Origin: Amphiura filiformis
Lineage: Eukaryota > Echinodermata > Ophiuroidea > Amphilepidida > Amphiuridae
Direction: 5' to 3'
DNA: 64,000 bases
Assembly: GCF_039555335.1 (NCBI RefSeq)
Contig: NC_092628.1
Location: forward strand, 98,909,893 to 98,973,892
Shown: positions 53,801-64,000 of the stretch, in pieces
Layout: each line of letters begins with the position of its first letter
Numbering within the stretch: the stretch's first letter is position 1
Position numbers and translations under genes: made by a program
The notes under the pieces: generated by a model
The model's database searches: none
Told to the model about the DNA's origin: nothing
The model's input: the letters and a program-made list of their open reading frames with translations, nothing else

Positions 53801-56800
53801 AATGTTTATTTATTTTTTGCCTAGTGAAAACATGGACGTGGTATATAGAAAGATTGCGTGACTCCAAATCCGGAAAAGTGAACTCCCAGCATTTTGTGGG
53901 AACTGGAAGTCAAATTGCTTACAGACTGGGAGGGTCCATGTATTGGGTTGATTTTTTATGCTATGTAATCTACATTACCAGTCGTTCTCCATGGACCCGA
54001 GGGAGGGTCTACCTTACACAGTACACCCCCACACACCCTCACAGACATACACAACCCCCCACACCCTACTTACAATCGTCTCTGAATGGGGATGTTGTGT
54101 AGGGATATATAAACGGGGACATTACTGTACTTTCTGGATATCACCAACAGGGACTCACTCTCAAAAGCATTTTAGGTTATTTGCAGTCAATTGCACATAT
54201 TTAGAATATGGGAACAGTTTGTTTGTGTTGGGGTGTGTTTACAAACTCCCCCCCCCACACAAACACACATTTTCAATGGTGAAAATTATGTCATACATTT
54301 GCATTCCAAAAATCATAACTCATTAAATATTAGACACCATCTTAATGTGAACATATGCATCCAGAAAACATTTTACATGTGATTATCCTGGTGATCATCA
54401 TCATTGCTCCTATATATATATTTGTACATTCATATATGTCAATCACATTTATTACTTATATCACATTTATTAGTATTTGTTAATTCTAGTCATTGGAGCT
54501 TTATTTGAGAATACATTGTCTTGTCTACATTCATCTAGTAAGTCAGACAACATATTCATTAGATATTTTATTGATGCATCCCATTGTAACAAATCAAGTT
54601 ATTCTGCATACTTATTTGTTTCTGTACAGCTTTTAGATTTTCAACCACCAGATCAAGTCAATTCAGAAGCACAGAAGTTTGTTAGTCATCCTACAATTCA
54701 TTTATTAGATATGTGCATGCTAGATTTCTCTAGGATGTGGTGATTCATGGGATCATAGAGTTGCTATATTCTATCATTCAACATTATTACTTTATATTAT
54801 CATTCAACATGTTCAAGTCATACAACATTACATTATGTTTGAAGCATAGAGACAACAAGATGCTACACAAACAATAATTTCATCATACTGTTGTGTTTTT
54901 ACAATAAAAATTCCAGAAAATAGAGCATCAAGAAATCTCATCACGAAGGTTTTAGAAAATTGATTTACAAAAGACATCAAACTTTGTTTTAAAACTTTAT
55001 TAATTTGTTTGATTCCTTATAGTTTGGAATTTCTTTGTGAAACTACATCATCCAAATGTTTATTTATTTTTTGCCTTGATATATATTTCAAACTCAAACA
55101 CGTATTTTTCAGTATCTTCCAAGTTTAATACCTAATATTGGAAATAACTAATTTAGCCTATGACGACTGTTTATAATAACCTATCTGTGTGCATATTATC
55201 TTATAACATGTTATAATTACTTGTTATTATTACATGTTATTGCATATTTTCTTATTACATATTATTATATTATCTTATTACATGTTATAAGGTCAAGTTT
55301 TCCAACACAAATATGGTAATTCCTTATAAAATGACATGTGAATGAAAGAAGCTAAAAACAATAAATTTATTTTCATTCTTCAACCATATCTTAAAAATAA
55401 GCTGATGACAGTAATAAAATGAAATTAGAGTAAGGAAAGAAAGATTTTTGATTAAGATTTTCACATAGAATTATCTGAACATTTAAATGAGCTACCAAGT
55501 CATACATATGTCATGCTTGCTTTAATTGTGTTTTTATTATTTCACCGCACAAAAACATTGCTTGAAAAGTCAGCTTTCAGTTTTATTGTCTTTAAAAACT
55601 TAACAAATTGAATTTGAAGTGAAATTGATTCTTCATAAGATTTTTCATATCCTTATCATATAACTGTTTATTCATGTTCCTATTTATTCCCATTTCTTGG
55701 TATTCATTGCAATTCAACTTCAGATGGAAGGTGTAAGTTTGTGTGTCTGCTTCTTTCTTCCGGTGTTACATTACAATGTATAGGTGTTTGTGTTTTGTAT
55801 CCATGAGTCATGGAAGTAGCATTATCAAATAAAGGTTTCATGCTGTGGAACCAGTTTAGTATAATCAAAGTCAGGGAAAAAAGTTTAGGTGTGACGATCT
55901 TGTCCATCAAACTCCAGCACAGCCCAGGATTTATTAGTAAATGCATAACTACAGTGGTGGCTTCACTATAGTTAAGTGATACTAACAAATCGTTGGCCAT
56001 TGGGAGTTTAATTGACAGGATCTTCAGATTTAAACTATTTTGAAAAGAAGTTGGATCATCCATGTCTGGTGATGCCACATATAGTCGAACAAGATGGCTG
56101 CAACTGTCTGGTCAATAATAACAGTTTTGAGCATTTGAAGGCCACAAATGATAATTTCTACAAATCTACTGAGCTTTTCATTATTATGGGGCAGGTTTGC
56201 TTGTGTTTATACAAGTACACTTGCATTAATTATTCCTTGACTAGAGAACAAAAGTGACTTTTGAATTGCCCTTCAATGACTCATGAAAAACACTAATGCA
56301 CCATAGTAGGTGATTTTGTAATGCACTTTTCTGTAGAAGACTCTTTATCAAGTAAGGCACCATGTCACATTATTTTGACACCTATAATGCTCTGGCATCA
56401 ATGAACACTATGCACTATATGCACAAGCCCTTGTAAAACTGAAGTTGAAGATCCCAATTATCATTAAATGTTGGGCTTATCCCAATAATTGCTGGAGTGC
56501 TATACTTTGATCCCCATGTGGCTATCCAATATGGCAGATTATTATTTATATCAGGCTTTTTAGCGATACAATAAAACTGTGTATTGTACAATATTTGCAC
56601 AATACCCGGATGCAATACAATATTTTTAAAATATTGTACGTGTATCGTGTACGCGTCGCGCGTTACCAGGGTGACAACACCAACACGCGTCATGATACAA
56701 CAGCACAACAATGCACTACAGAAACCGTAACGGCTCACTGGAGATTTCATACTGCAAGTAAAATAACTCACAAACTTAATTCGCGGCAATTCTGGATGAT

Positions 56801-59800
56801 GATAACCTTAGGAAATATAATCCACATCTACAAATAAACATTATATAATTATTCCGAAATTGTCTTTGGAGAGTAAAGAGCAGAAAACGAGAAGGTCAAA
56901 AGGTAAGCTTACATTACAATACACATTGGTTAATCCCGGTGGCTAGGTAAACTTAAATTTTCATTTTACCGCATAGCAAAAGCCTGATATAAATAATAAT
57001 AATAATATTGAATGGCTTATTTTCGTGTGATACAAGGATATATTGCACTCGATAGAAAAATATTGCACTCGTCTTCGACTGGGCAATATTTTTCTATCTC
57101 GCAATATATTCTTGTATCACACTCAAAGCCATTCAATATTATATAATTAACCATAGTGTTACATTTAGTGCTCTCCTAGGTCTTATCTCTCTATACTTTA
57201 GAGATACACATGTATGTAGAGAAATTGTTGACACACTTATAATGTCTTTCCATTTGGCTATTCCAGTTGAAATTCATACCCCTATGGTAGACATGACCTT
57301 AATCTTCCACACATTGAGTGTGAATCTTAAATGGGGTAACCTGAATGGGTGACTTCATTTGAAATCTACACCCCCTGTGTGGGAAATTAAGGTTGTGTCT
57401 TCCATAAGGGTGTATGGATTTCAACAGAAATAGCCCATCATGCAACCATTACATTCTCTGCAATATTTACATTGCACTTACATGATGGTATAAACGATAC
57501 ATAGAAGGAAGTATTATATCTGCACCTTGTGTTCTTTTTATTCTTGCTTGCCAATCATTATGTAGCTGCATGCCTAACCCATATTTGTGTGTGTGTTTAC
57601 TAATCCTTGTTGCTTGCTTACTTTCACTTGTTATGATTACAGCAACCTAGACACATGCGCCATGTAACAACAAAGGTTTGTCTGCTCTATCATAGGCCAA
57701 ACACTTAGTACAGTGTTGCACTGATCAGATCGGTAGCTTTTGAATCTTCAGTCAGATTAGTTCTGAAATAAGAGAAAATGCACTTCATTTACAAATCTAA
57801 AGAAAATTATTTTCATGCAAAATCAGTTTTTAGGCTTCAATTTCATGACAGCAATTAGTGAAAACATATTTTACTGGAAAAGATGATCAGAGGTAGATGG
57901 TTTCGTTGGCTGCTTGTGCTTTTTCTTGTTTTAATTACCATCAGTTCAGATGCCCAAATTAAGTTATTGAGTAGTGTAGGATGTGTTATTTTTGGTAGTG
58001 ATCAGTGATTGGTCAATTCAGGTCTAGGGTGGATTGGTGCATCACTAATATTAAGTATTGCATGGTGTTATGGTTTGTACAAAGTGTGTGTATAATTATG
58101 TTGCTAATGTAAAAACATTTTACTAAAGCAATACATGGTCTATGTGCACTGTTCGAAATATGCCTCAAAAAGTTACCGGCCAGCCGGACTTGACCTTAAA
58201 AAGTTACCGGCCAACCAGGCCGGCAACTAGATGCCAGTCAGAAAAGTTACCAGCCAGGCCAAAAAGTTACAGGCCAATGGCCGGCTGACCGGCCCTATTT
58301 CGAACGCTGTCTATGTGTGGTATATACCAAGTATTTAAGGACCAAATATTGTTATTCAAAGTCCATACATTTGTTTGTGGTAGAATTATGGCATCACAAG
58401 TTGTATTGCAGGCAGTGTGTATGTCAGTCAGTCCATCAGTCAATCTGTGTGTCAACAATAAATGTATTGCTTTTAGTTAAAATTTGGTCTCATATGAACA
58501 GTTCAAATCCTATTGCTACCATTATTATGTTTTGATGAATTCAAGTATGTGGAAATATTGGATCCAATACATAATAATGATTATTGGATGCTTTACACCC
58601 AATATTTATTGGTCTCGATATGCGTTTTAAAATATTGGACTCAACTACGTCTTGTCCAAACTCATAGCTTGACCAATAAATTTGTGCTCATTCAATCCAA
58701 TTTTATATCAAACTTGGGTCATATCTGCACTATGGAAACCTTAATGTACTGTATAAGTGGTAATTTTCGCGAGGGTTTTATTTTCGCGAATTGCGCGATT
58801 AGAGCTCCAACCGCGAAAAATAACACCTCGCGAATATGTGCAATAATGTATTACTATTTCTCGAGTCCAAGTGTGTGAAAACATTGGATTTACGCCCAAT
58901 ATCTAAAATATCATTTCTAATTTCTTACGTTACCACAAATATCATAGATATAATGTGCACATAGTTTTTTTTTAGTCATCCACTTTGTGTCCTAATTTGT
59001 TGTCGGTATAGATACACTGCACAATTTAGGAAAATAGTGATATCACCTGAGCTTGACATCTTTTGGTATATATCATTTTACAGAATGCTGAATAACTGTT
59101 TGTAAACCTTCCTTACCAACATGTAAAAAGCTTTACGTGATTCGCCAAGCCCAAGTAGGAACACAACTATTCACCGTGAAAAATTTGTAATGTCTGTCTG
59201 TTGACACTATGTTACAATAAAATAGGTTTAGTTGGATATTATTTGGCAATATACTGTCATCGCAATAATATGTGTGATTTAACTAAAACTTGTGTTCAGA
59301 ATTTTGAATATTGTACTTCCAATTGTTATACCCTTTGCATTGGGAAAAACAAGAACATATTCATATGTTGCCATTAAGATTAAACTTACATTCTCTTTCT
59401 GGTATTTGATTATGATTGACCTGTATGAAATTGTCTTCTTCCCAATGTAAAAATGCAGAAAATGTGGTCCCTTGTTGAAGGATAAATGTTATAGTTATAA
59501 TTTGATTTCGCCTCTTGGGTTAGGAAGTGAAGATTGCTGCTGAAGTAACTATTAATTCTTTTCAAATGTTCCAAAAAAAAAAGAACATCCATTTATCTAA
59601 AGTCAGTCTACTATTTTTGTGTGCTAATTTCCTGTTTATTTAATATAGTTTGGTTTAATTTGTAATGTAATGTGATGGTGTTATTTAGTTATGCAATTAC
59701 TGCCAAAAATTAGACTTGGTATTTTGTATGAACACATTTTACATGTTGGATGGAATGTTGTTAGATAGTTATTAGTGAAATTATAATATGTCAGTGTACT

Positions 59801-60638
59801 TGTAGGTAATATATTTTTCTGTCATTAATTTTCAGAAAATAGCTTTAGATAAGCTGTCTGAGAGAATCCATGATATCTGGGGTAAAATGGAAGATGCAGC
59901 AATGATGTCTATAGAATTCAACAAAGCACAAAGCCAAGCAAATAGGAGGCCTGAAAGTAAGTGTGGATAGATGGCATTCATAAAGCAGTAATGTAAGGGT
60001 CAGACATAATTATAGCTTTCTTCAAAAACAGCATTAACATTGTAAATCAGATATTTCATTCAGTATTGTTATCGCAACAGTCCAATTACATCACTAAGTC
60101 AATGACTCTAAAATAAGCATTTTGAACAGCACTGTGGGCCATGGGAACAGAAAAGAAAGAATGCAAATCATGATTGTAAGTGTCTGATCTTTTACTTTTT
60201 TTAGCAGGTATTTAATTCATAAGATTGATATATGTGATGGGATCAAGCAAAATGAGTCATTTGTTGGGCAATTCCAAAATTCAGTTTTCAAGTTCATTAT
60301 ATTAGTATAGCTGCCTATAAGCTAAAGCATTGTGCACTTCCTAGTAGAAACATGAGGATCTCCACACATGTGGTACAAAGTCTAAAGTTGAAGAAGTGGA
60401 ACCATTTTGGATTTGACTCCTGGTGACTACTAAGGTTATGAAAGGTCATACAGGTATAAAAATGGTCTGATCTTGTTGATATATCAAATTACTCATCTGA
60501 TCACAAGAATTAAAAAAGTATAGTTTGTGCTATCTACAACCTGAATAATTATGTCTTGGGCTTTGAAAGTAATTGCATCCTTTTGTTTTCCATACAGGTC
60601 GTCTTAGTGCCACATCTCCAGCCTTTCAGCAAATGCAG
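42514..60638 (+). CDS. Unidentified coiled-coil, acid-rich protein (3'-partial)
   Basis: Exons: 42514-42693, 45142-45288, 46204-46377, 46844-47015, 47952-48064, 49034-49136, 49781-49877, 50148-50245, 51611-51678, 59836-59956 and 60598-60638, with an optional 33-nt exon at 57643. All have AG/GT borders and phases agree throughout, giving about 438 residues to the last exon found. The start is ATG 42514 or the in-frame ATG 42544; a TGA lies upstream at 42478. The N-terminus is basic (TTRRNRTFAGKPRS). Exons 2-3 form a long charged helix, likely coiled coil, including LYWKEQVDDLRAKSEEM and WLEDRMEALLSRY. Exons 5-7 are very acidic (YSEEEEDSDEY, DEDEDDDEQD). A tryptophan-bearing part follows (KYWLNPHHKFEWSEQRQ), then KLSERIHDIWGKMEDAA. 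I do not recognise the family; a scaffold or cytoskeletal role is only a guess. Further exons must lie beyond 60638, probably past the retroelement. Confidence 0.8.
43019..44156. mobile_element. Nested hAT-type element inside the 42998 element
   Basis: Starts CAGTAGCGTACGCAGG and ends CCTGCGTACGCCAATG, flanked by TAACCGGT on both sides (43011-43018 and 44157-44164). Inside, a GGTGTCTGAGGGGGATGTGC block of about 90 bp occurs at 43121 and 43349, with a partial third copy near 43499. A CT-rich stretch with a C run lies at 43980-44070. Noncoding. Confidence 0.9.
44834..44868. repeat. TA dinucleotide microsatellite
   Basis: An uninterrupted alternating AT tract of about 35 bp within the outer hAT-type element. 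Confidence 0.9.
47298..47440. mobile_element. Hairpin MITE in intron 4 of the coiled-coil gene
   Basis: The core arms GAATCCTTGTTACCCTGAGT and onward (47331-47370) are complemented at 47376-47415 with one or two mismatches around a 5 bp loop. Weaker similarity extends outward to GATCCGGTC and GAACTGGATC. Confidence 0.78.
48392..48546. mobile_element. hAT-type MITE, CAGTGGCGTAACTAGG ends
   Basis: 155 bp with terminal CAGTGGCGTAACTAGG and CCTAGTTATGCCACTG (one mismatch). Flanks are CTAAAAGT and CTAAAAAT, an 8 bp target duplication with one change. GGTAGCGCCCGGGGCA occurs twice inside. The GC-rich body stands out from the AT-rich intron. Confidence 0.88.
50380..50804. mobile_element. Inverted-repeat element in intron 8
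   Basis: Arms of about 47 bp, left AAAACAGAGATAAAAATAAT and TCACGTCTGATGTCA, right TGACGTCAGACGCGAT and TTTTTATCTCTGTCTTT, are imperfect inverted repeats. The interior contains a 67-codon frame (50526-50729, MAKKLRTFTRQKAAFLG...) with no recognised domain; it is probably chance. Confidence 0.72.
51900..52570. other. GC-richer intronic stretch, function unclear
   Basis: A patch richer in CpG than its surroundings, holding a run of C at 52014-52027, GCCCCGCCCC near 52229 and a CGCGCTGCC...GATTGGTCGG block near 52502-52530. It could be an internal promoter or a decayed element; neither can be decided from sequence. Confidence 0.35.
52571..53821 (+). repeat. 1.25 kb tandem duplication, copy 1
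   Basis: Starts TAGTGAAAACATGGACGTGG and ends TTTATTTTTTGCC. It pairs with 53822-55075 at an offset of 1251-1254; the only differences I saw are near a T run at 52704 and a C run at 52996. It contains a candidate terminal exon and an AATAAA. Confidence 0.93.
53376..53489 (+). CDS. Candidate alternative terminal exon of the coiled-coil gene
   Basis: A TTTCTGTACAG acceptor precedes a phase-0 frame LLDFQPPDQVNSEAQKFVSH continuing to MLDFSRMW and TGA, and an AATAAA lies at 53649. The preceding exon (51611-51678) ends in phase 0, so splicing here would give a shortened protein of about 400 residues. The fit of phase, acceptor and poly(A) signal is suggestive only. Confidence 0.4.
   Translation, partial: LLDFQPPDQVNSEAQKFVSHPTIHLLDMCMLDFSRMW
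53822..55075 (+). repeat. 1.25 kb tandem duplication, copy 2
   Basis: Directly adjoins copy 1 with no spacer and is nearly identical, differing mainly in homopolymer length. As with the 5.1 kb pair, either a very recent duplication or an assembly duplication. Confidence 0.93.
54630..54743 (+). CDS. Duplicate of the candidate terminal exon
   Basis: Same acceptor, frame and stop as 53376-53489, with AATAAA at 54903. It exists only because of the 1.25 kb duplication. Confidence 0.35.
   Translation, partial: LLDFQPPDQVNSEAQKFVSHPTIHLLDMCMLDFSRMW
55076..57003. other. Intronic DNA, no firm exon
   Basis: AT-rich TTATTACATGTTAT repeats near 55200-55290. An 81-codon frame at 56012-56257 and its reverse-strand shadow have no splice support. 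CpG-containing palindromic sequence near 56630-56700 (GTACGCGTCGCGCGTTACC) may be another element. Confidence 0.4.
57004..57140. mobile_element. Hairpin MITE with ~60 bp arms
   Basis: AATATTGAATGGCTT, GTGTGATACAAGGATATATT and ATAGAAAAATATTGC in the left arm are met by their inverses in the right arm around a GTCTTCGACTG centre. Noncoding. Confidence 0.75.
57254..57439. mobile_element. MITE related to the one at 25757
   Basis: Ends resemble TTTGGCTATTCCAGTTGAAA and TTTCAACAGAAATAGCCCAT, with CACCCCCTGTGTGGGAAATTAAGG-like sub-terminal motifs. More diverged than the 25757 copy. Confidence 0.7.
57643..57675 (+). CDS. Candidate 33-nt microexon of the coiled-coil gene
   Basis: A GATTACAG acceptor, 11 codons (QPRHMRHVTTK) and a weaker GTTTGT donor. 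Both ends are phase 0, exactly fitting between the exons at 51611 and 59836. It is basic and may be alternatively included. Length and phase fit by chance about one time in three, so this stays tentative. Confidence 0.4.
58147..58309. mobile_element. hAT-type MITE with exact 8 bp TSD
   Basis: Flanked by TCTATGTG at 58139-58146 and 58310-58317. Ends CACTGTTCGAAATA and TATTTCGAACGCTG are imperfect inverted repeats. The body is four degenerate copies of AAAAGTTACCGGCCA. Confidence 0.88.
58745..58860. repeat. CpG-rich palindromic repeat fragment
   Basis: TACTGTATAAGTGGTAATTT leads into TTCGCGAGGG, TTTTCGCGAATTGCGCGATT and CCGCGAAAAATAACACC, alternating orientations of a TTTTCGCG motif. A common-looking short interspersed element; no gene. 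Confidence 0.6.
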
Positions 60639-61299
60639 GTATGCGTATACATGTGTAAAAAATATAAATTACAAAGAGCAGTGTGGCCCAGTGGGTAAGG
60701 TCTTTGACTCTGGTGAAGATTAGATCAGAAGATTAGATTAGATCCTCAGCTGGGAAAAATTCATATTCAATTATCCATTTTCTCCATTACTGCATTTAAA
60801 TTGTGGGGCAGATGCTATGGATGACAAAAATGTTAAAATTTGTTCGGCTTATAAAAGGTGAAAATTATTTGGTTTTTGTTACTGTGTCCGTCAATAAAGT
60901 CAAACTTACACTTGCATAAATTCACATAAGCATGGACTATTATAATTTTCGCCTATTATAAGCCAAACAAACTTTAGACACAGTTAAACAGTTACATCAC
61001 AGTTAAACAGTTACATCTGTTTCGTGCAATCCGACCTTAAACTAACCAGGCTTAATTGACAGGGGTATACAGGGACGATTCTTGTCAGCAAATTAAATCT
61101 TGTTTGTTAATAGCTAGTATGATTGTGTTTGAGTTCAAACTGGCAAATATCAGTGAAATAGTATATTGATGATTAATGAGTTAAAGTAATGTGGAAAATG
61201 TCTTTTACAATGCAAATACTTAAGAAGTTATTTACTTGTGAAGTAATTTTTCAAAGTTGAACTGAAAATATTCCCAGATCCAAAATCAGAGACTCAGTA

Positions 61300-62264
61300 C
61301 ACGGTCGATCTTACCGTTTCGATGTTGATTAAGATACTTCTTGCATCGATCCCGAGATGCGGAAAAACCAATAGTCATTTTGTCCCACATAAATGAATAA
61401 ATAACAAAAAAACCCGATCCCCCGGTGGACTCACCCAAAAGGTGACGTCACACCATATGATCGTCACTTATCCTCCTTGGTCTCCGACTGACACAGACGT
61501 GCCTATCGATTGTTCATAGCACTGTGTATCAATTTCTCGACCAAGGCGAGATATACGGTTGTAGTTTCACACCTTAGGTAAAACCAAACCGGTATTGTTC
61601 GACTGAGGATAGTTTTGACGGCATTTTCTAGCGAAAAAGTGACAAAAACGATCCAAAACTTAGCTACATATCGTGCCTCCGTTTGTATCACGGGACACAC
61701 GAGCAATTCAAAATGGCGCTCGTTGGCGCCATTCATTTTGTTTCCCACGTAAAACAACCATTGCAGCCTGTAAGTTACAATAGATGTTTGTACATACACA
61801 TTGTATTTCATGTACGGTAGGTTATTGTTGCTATGTTAGGGTGATTACTCTATCGTTATGTCTTCATTACCGTCCGATAAGACGAGTTAATCAGATATTC
61901 ATACGGTGGGGATTGGTAGGGACCCGTCTGACATTTTAGTAATAAAGTTAGCCAGTCCTTATTTTACCACTAACGTTAGCGACCAGCCTCCGTGCTCAGG
62001 TTTGCTTACTGGGCTTGAGTCGCGTGTTGGGCGGGGGGGGAGTGCCCCCCTCCCTTTTCTCCTCGCTTCGCCTCGGCCCTGTCGGGCTTGCCCTTCCCTG
62101 GTGACGGAGTGGGACCCACACCCGCTCTGTTTCACCCACAGGGAGTGCTCACAATCTTCTAGATGTCTTTCTTTTGCTTAGGACTCTCCGAGTTCCAGCT
62201 TGACGATTGGGATAGGCTCCGTCATCGCCATAAGACGAAGAAGAAATCTACCAAGGGCACTGGT
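61300..62264 (+). mobile_element. Probable retroelement 5' part with gag-like cysteine motif
   Basis: Composition changes sharply to GC-rich near 61950. The + frame from 61906 reads SPRPCRACPSLVTEWDPHPL and then CFTHRECSQSSRC, a cluster of Cys/His that could bind zinc. It is followed after a short frame change by GLSEFQLDDWDRLRHRHKTK. Such a cysteine cluster before a Ser/Arg-rich tail resembles gag-like proteins of some marine-animal retrotransposons (DIRS-like is my best guess). No reverse transcriptase is visible in the window, so the class is unproven. Confidence 0.45.
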
Positions 62265-62267
62265 AAG

Positions 62268-62717
62268 GTCGACACGGTGGATTCTGCTGTGACAGCCCCT
62301 ATGGGTCATGGCAGGTCTGCTTAAGGGGGCGCCGGTCCCCGGACAAGCAGGCGGTTCCGTCGGGGACTGCTAGCGCGTCCAAAGGCTCAGCAGCCAGCGA
62401 AAGCACTGACTATACGTCGGAGCAAAGTAGCAGGCAGCAGAGCGGTAACCACCAGCGAAAACCCTAGCGGGTTTTGCAGCAGGAGGATACCAGTCGACAC
62501 GGTAGATTCTGCTGTGACAGCCCCTATGGGTCATGGCAGGTCTGCTTAAGGGGCTCCGGTCCCGGACAAGCAGGCGGTTCCTTCGGGACTGCTAAGCGCG
62601 TCCAAAGGCTCAGCAGCCAGCGAAAGCACTGACTATACTTCGGAGCAAAGTATCAGGCAGCAGAGCGGTAACCACCAGCGAAAACCCTAGCGGGTTTTGT
62701 AGCAGGAGGATACCAGT
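62268..62717. repeat. 225 bp tandem pair in the GC-rich region
   Basis: GTCGACACGGTGGATTCTGC begins both 62268-62492 and 62493-62717 (with one G/A change). Copies differ by several single-base indels and substitutions. A partial third unit (AAAATCCTCACGGGTTTTTAGCAGGAGGA) follows at about 62726. Confidence 0.85.
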
Positions 62718-64000
62718 CCTCTATCGAAAATCCTCACGGGTTTTTAGCAGGAGGACACCCGTCTGTTGCAGGCATATCTACGGGCTCAAACAGCCACAGT
62801 AGTAGCCAGCGACGGGCAGAATGCAAAGGTACCCGGCTTGCCTGGGTTGAACCCTAGCATGCATGGGTTCAGCAGAGACGATACGCGGCTAACGCTGTGG
62901 GTGTAGTCTTAGCAGAACCAACTGGGGTTGTCACACGGCAGCGTTCCATGGCGGGACCGCCGAGTGATACCCTGGGCCCTAGAATAGCTGCTGGCTGTCC
63001 ACAGGGACTGGCTGGCGATTATTCAGGGGTTGGGCTCGCAGTCTCTCACGGGACAGCGACCCAGGTGCATTCGGTGGCAGCTACAAAGGCGAGCTACGGC
63101 TTGACTTCAGTGGTAGCCGCTATGCACCCGCCCATAGCTGCCGTGAGTGGTCCGCCACACACAGCGACCTTGGGCGGCTCTAGAGGGTAGAGTAAGTAGC
63201 TTGAACAGCCTAGCTGATCAACAACCCACTTATGTCCTCGAGAGCCAGCGGAGCGTGGGTGATCCATTATCGTCAATGGGTCAATTACCCTCTCTTGATC
63301 GATCACTGTCAAATCAACAGAGCATAGCTCCATTGATTGACGCTGCCTATTCAGGTGGCGAGGTGAGTGATCGGGGGTATGCACGCTCAGCTACCCGTGG
63401 TACTAGGCAAGCTCCCTCTAGCCAAGGGACAGCCGGTATAGCGGGGTACCCATACACTGCGGCTTGATCCTTGCGGGGACGCAGTGAGGCATGGGTACAG
63501 TGGTACACAGCCGGGAGCCCTCACGGGCACCTACGTTGGAACCACGCATACAGCGGTACACAGCAGGGAACCCTCACGGTACCCATGCTAGTACCAGCGC
63601 CGGTACCACGCCAGCACACAGCTTGATCCCCAAACAGGGAGCGCGGTGTGGCGAGGGTACAGCGGTCCACAGTTGGGAACCCTCACGGGTACCCACGCTG
63701 ATACCGCACCGGTGCCGCAGCACCCGCCTTAGTCGCCACAGTCTCTGTGGCAACAAGGGGGGGGGGGGCGGTGCTGGTACTGCAGTACCATGGGGTTACC
63801 CTGGTGGCGGATCCTTTCAGGGTCAGCTGCCGGCTGGGTATGCCCGTGGTACCCGCCGCAGGGTGTTTCTTCCACGGCCTAGCACCGTGGCAAGTGTCGC
63901 CTAGCGATGGCCACGCAGTACCAACATCAGCTGTTGACCAGGCCAGCCGGCATGGGGCTAACCCAGATCTTGATCAGGGTAGGCCCCGTGCTGCTAGCGC
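62718..64000 (+). repeat. GC-rich degenerate repeat region, runs off the window
   Basis: Repeats of the type GGGAACCCTCACGG with GTACCC and AGCGGTACACAG (for example 63508-63580 and 63655-63705), and a G run near 63757. Several overlapping open frames exist in all directions, as expected from high GC, and none shows a known domain. Probably the continuation of the element that starts near 61300. Confidence 0.55.

Noticed and set aside
56012-56257. 81-codon frame as an exon of the coiled-coil gene
   Set aside because: The donor candidate is poor, the phase and acceptor are uncertain, and the opposite strand is equally open.
60670-60755. tRNA-like segment GTGGCCCAGTGGGTAAGG
   Set aside because: Lacks the anticodon arm and a proper box B; too weak to call a tRNA gene.
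62268-62717. CRISPR-like or satellite array
   Set aside because: Only two full 225 bp units plus a fragment, with no short repeats and unique spacers.
62897-63904. Several long frames in the GC-rich tail
   Set aside because: High GC makes stops rare; frames overlap in many phases, contain repeats and show no known domain.

Overview
The window is eukaryotic nuclear DNA from an animal, most likely a marine invertebrate deuterostome such as an echinoderm or hemichordate; that placement is an inference. Genes are split by GT-AG introns with matching codon phases. A ribosomal protein uS8 gene, a THAP zinc-finger gene, CR1/L2-type LINE remnants, Tc1-type DNA and many hairpin MITEs are visible. No prokaryotic genes, operons, CRISPR arrays or intact tRNA/rRNA genes were seen, and no species is named.

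Layout. 1-1800: low-complexity DNA, with TTTATTTG-like repeats, a degenerate ACTC array and a long AAAT array. 2266-4497: locally duplicated repeat units, one carrying a short MITE. 5039-6000: a hairpin MITE and an internally deleted Tc1-type transposon. 8431-9367: a MITE, a 215 bp tandem duplication and a LINE 3' fragment. 9505-13811: a THAP-domain gene on the + strand. Its large third exon and 3' flank (11211-16313) are repeated almost perfectly at 16327-21432 without the THAP exons. 21433-30118: no convincing gene; many MITEs, several nested. 30219-38766: the rps15a (uS8) gene on the - strand, a complete 130-residue protein in four coding exons plus a probable 5'-TOP leader exon; its first intron holds two large foldback elements. 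39582-42032: more inverted-repeat elements and a LINE 3' end. 42514-60638, running past this point: a + strand gene of at least 11 phase-consistent exons encoding an unidentified coiled-coil, acid-rich protein. Its introns hold hAT-type insertions with 8 bp target duplications, a 1.25 kb tandem duplication with a possible alternative terminal exon, and a possible 33-nt microexon. About 61300-64000: GC-rich, degenerate retroelement-like sequence running off the window edge.

The three genes show no sign of acting together; they look like ordinary neighbours. I found no convincing new molecular system. The most useful observations are three near-identical tandem duplications (5.1 kb, 1.25 kb, 215 bp) that look recent or assembly-derived, several nested non-autonomous hAT insertions with exact target duplications, and the unidentified coiled-coil gene.
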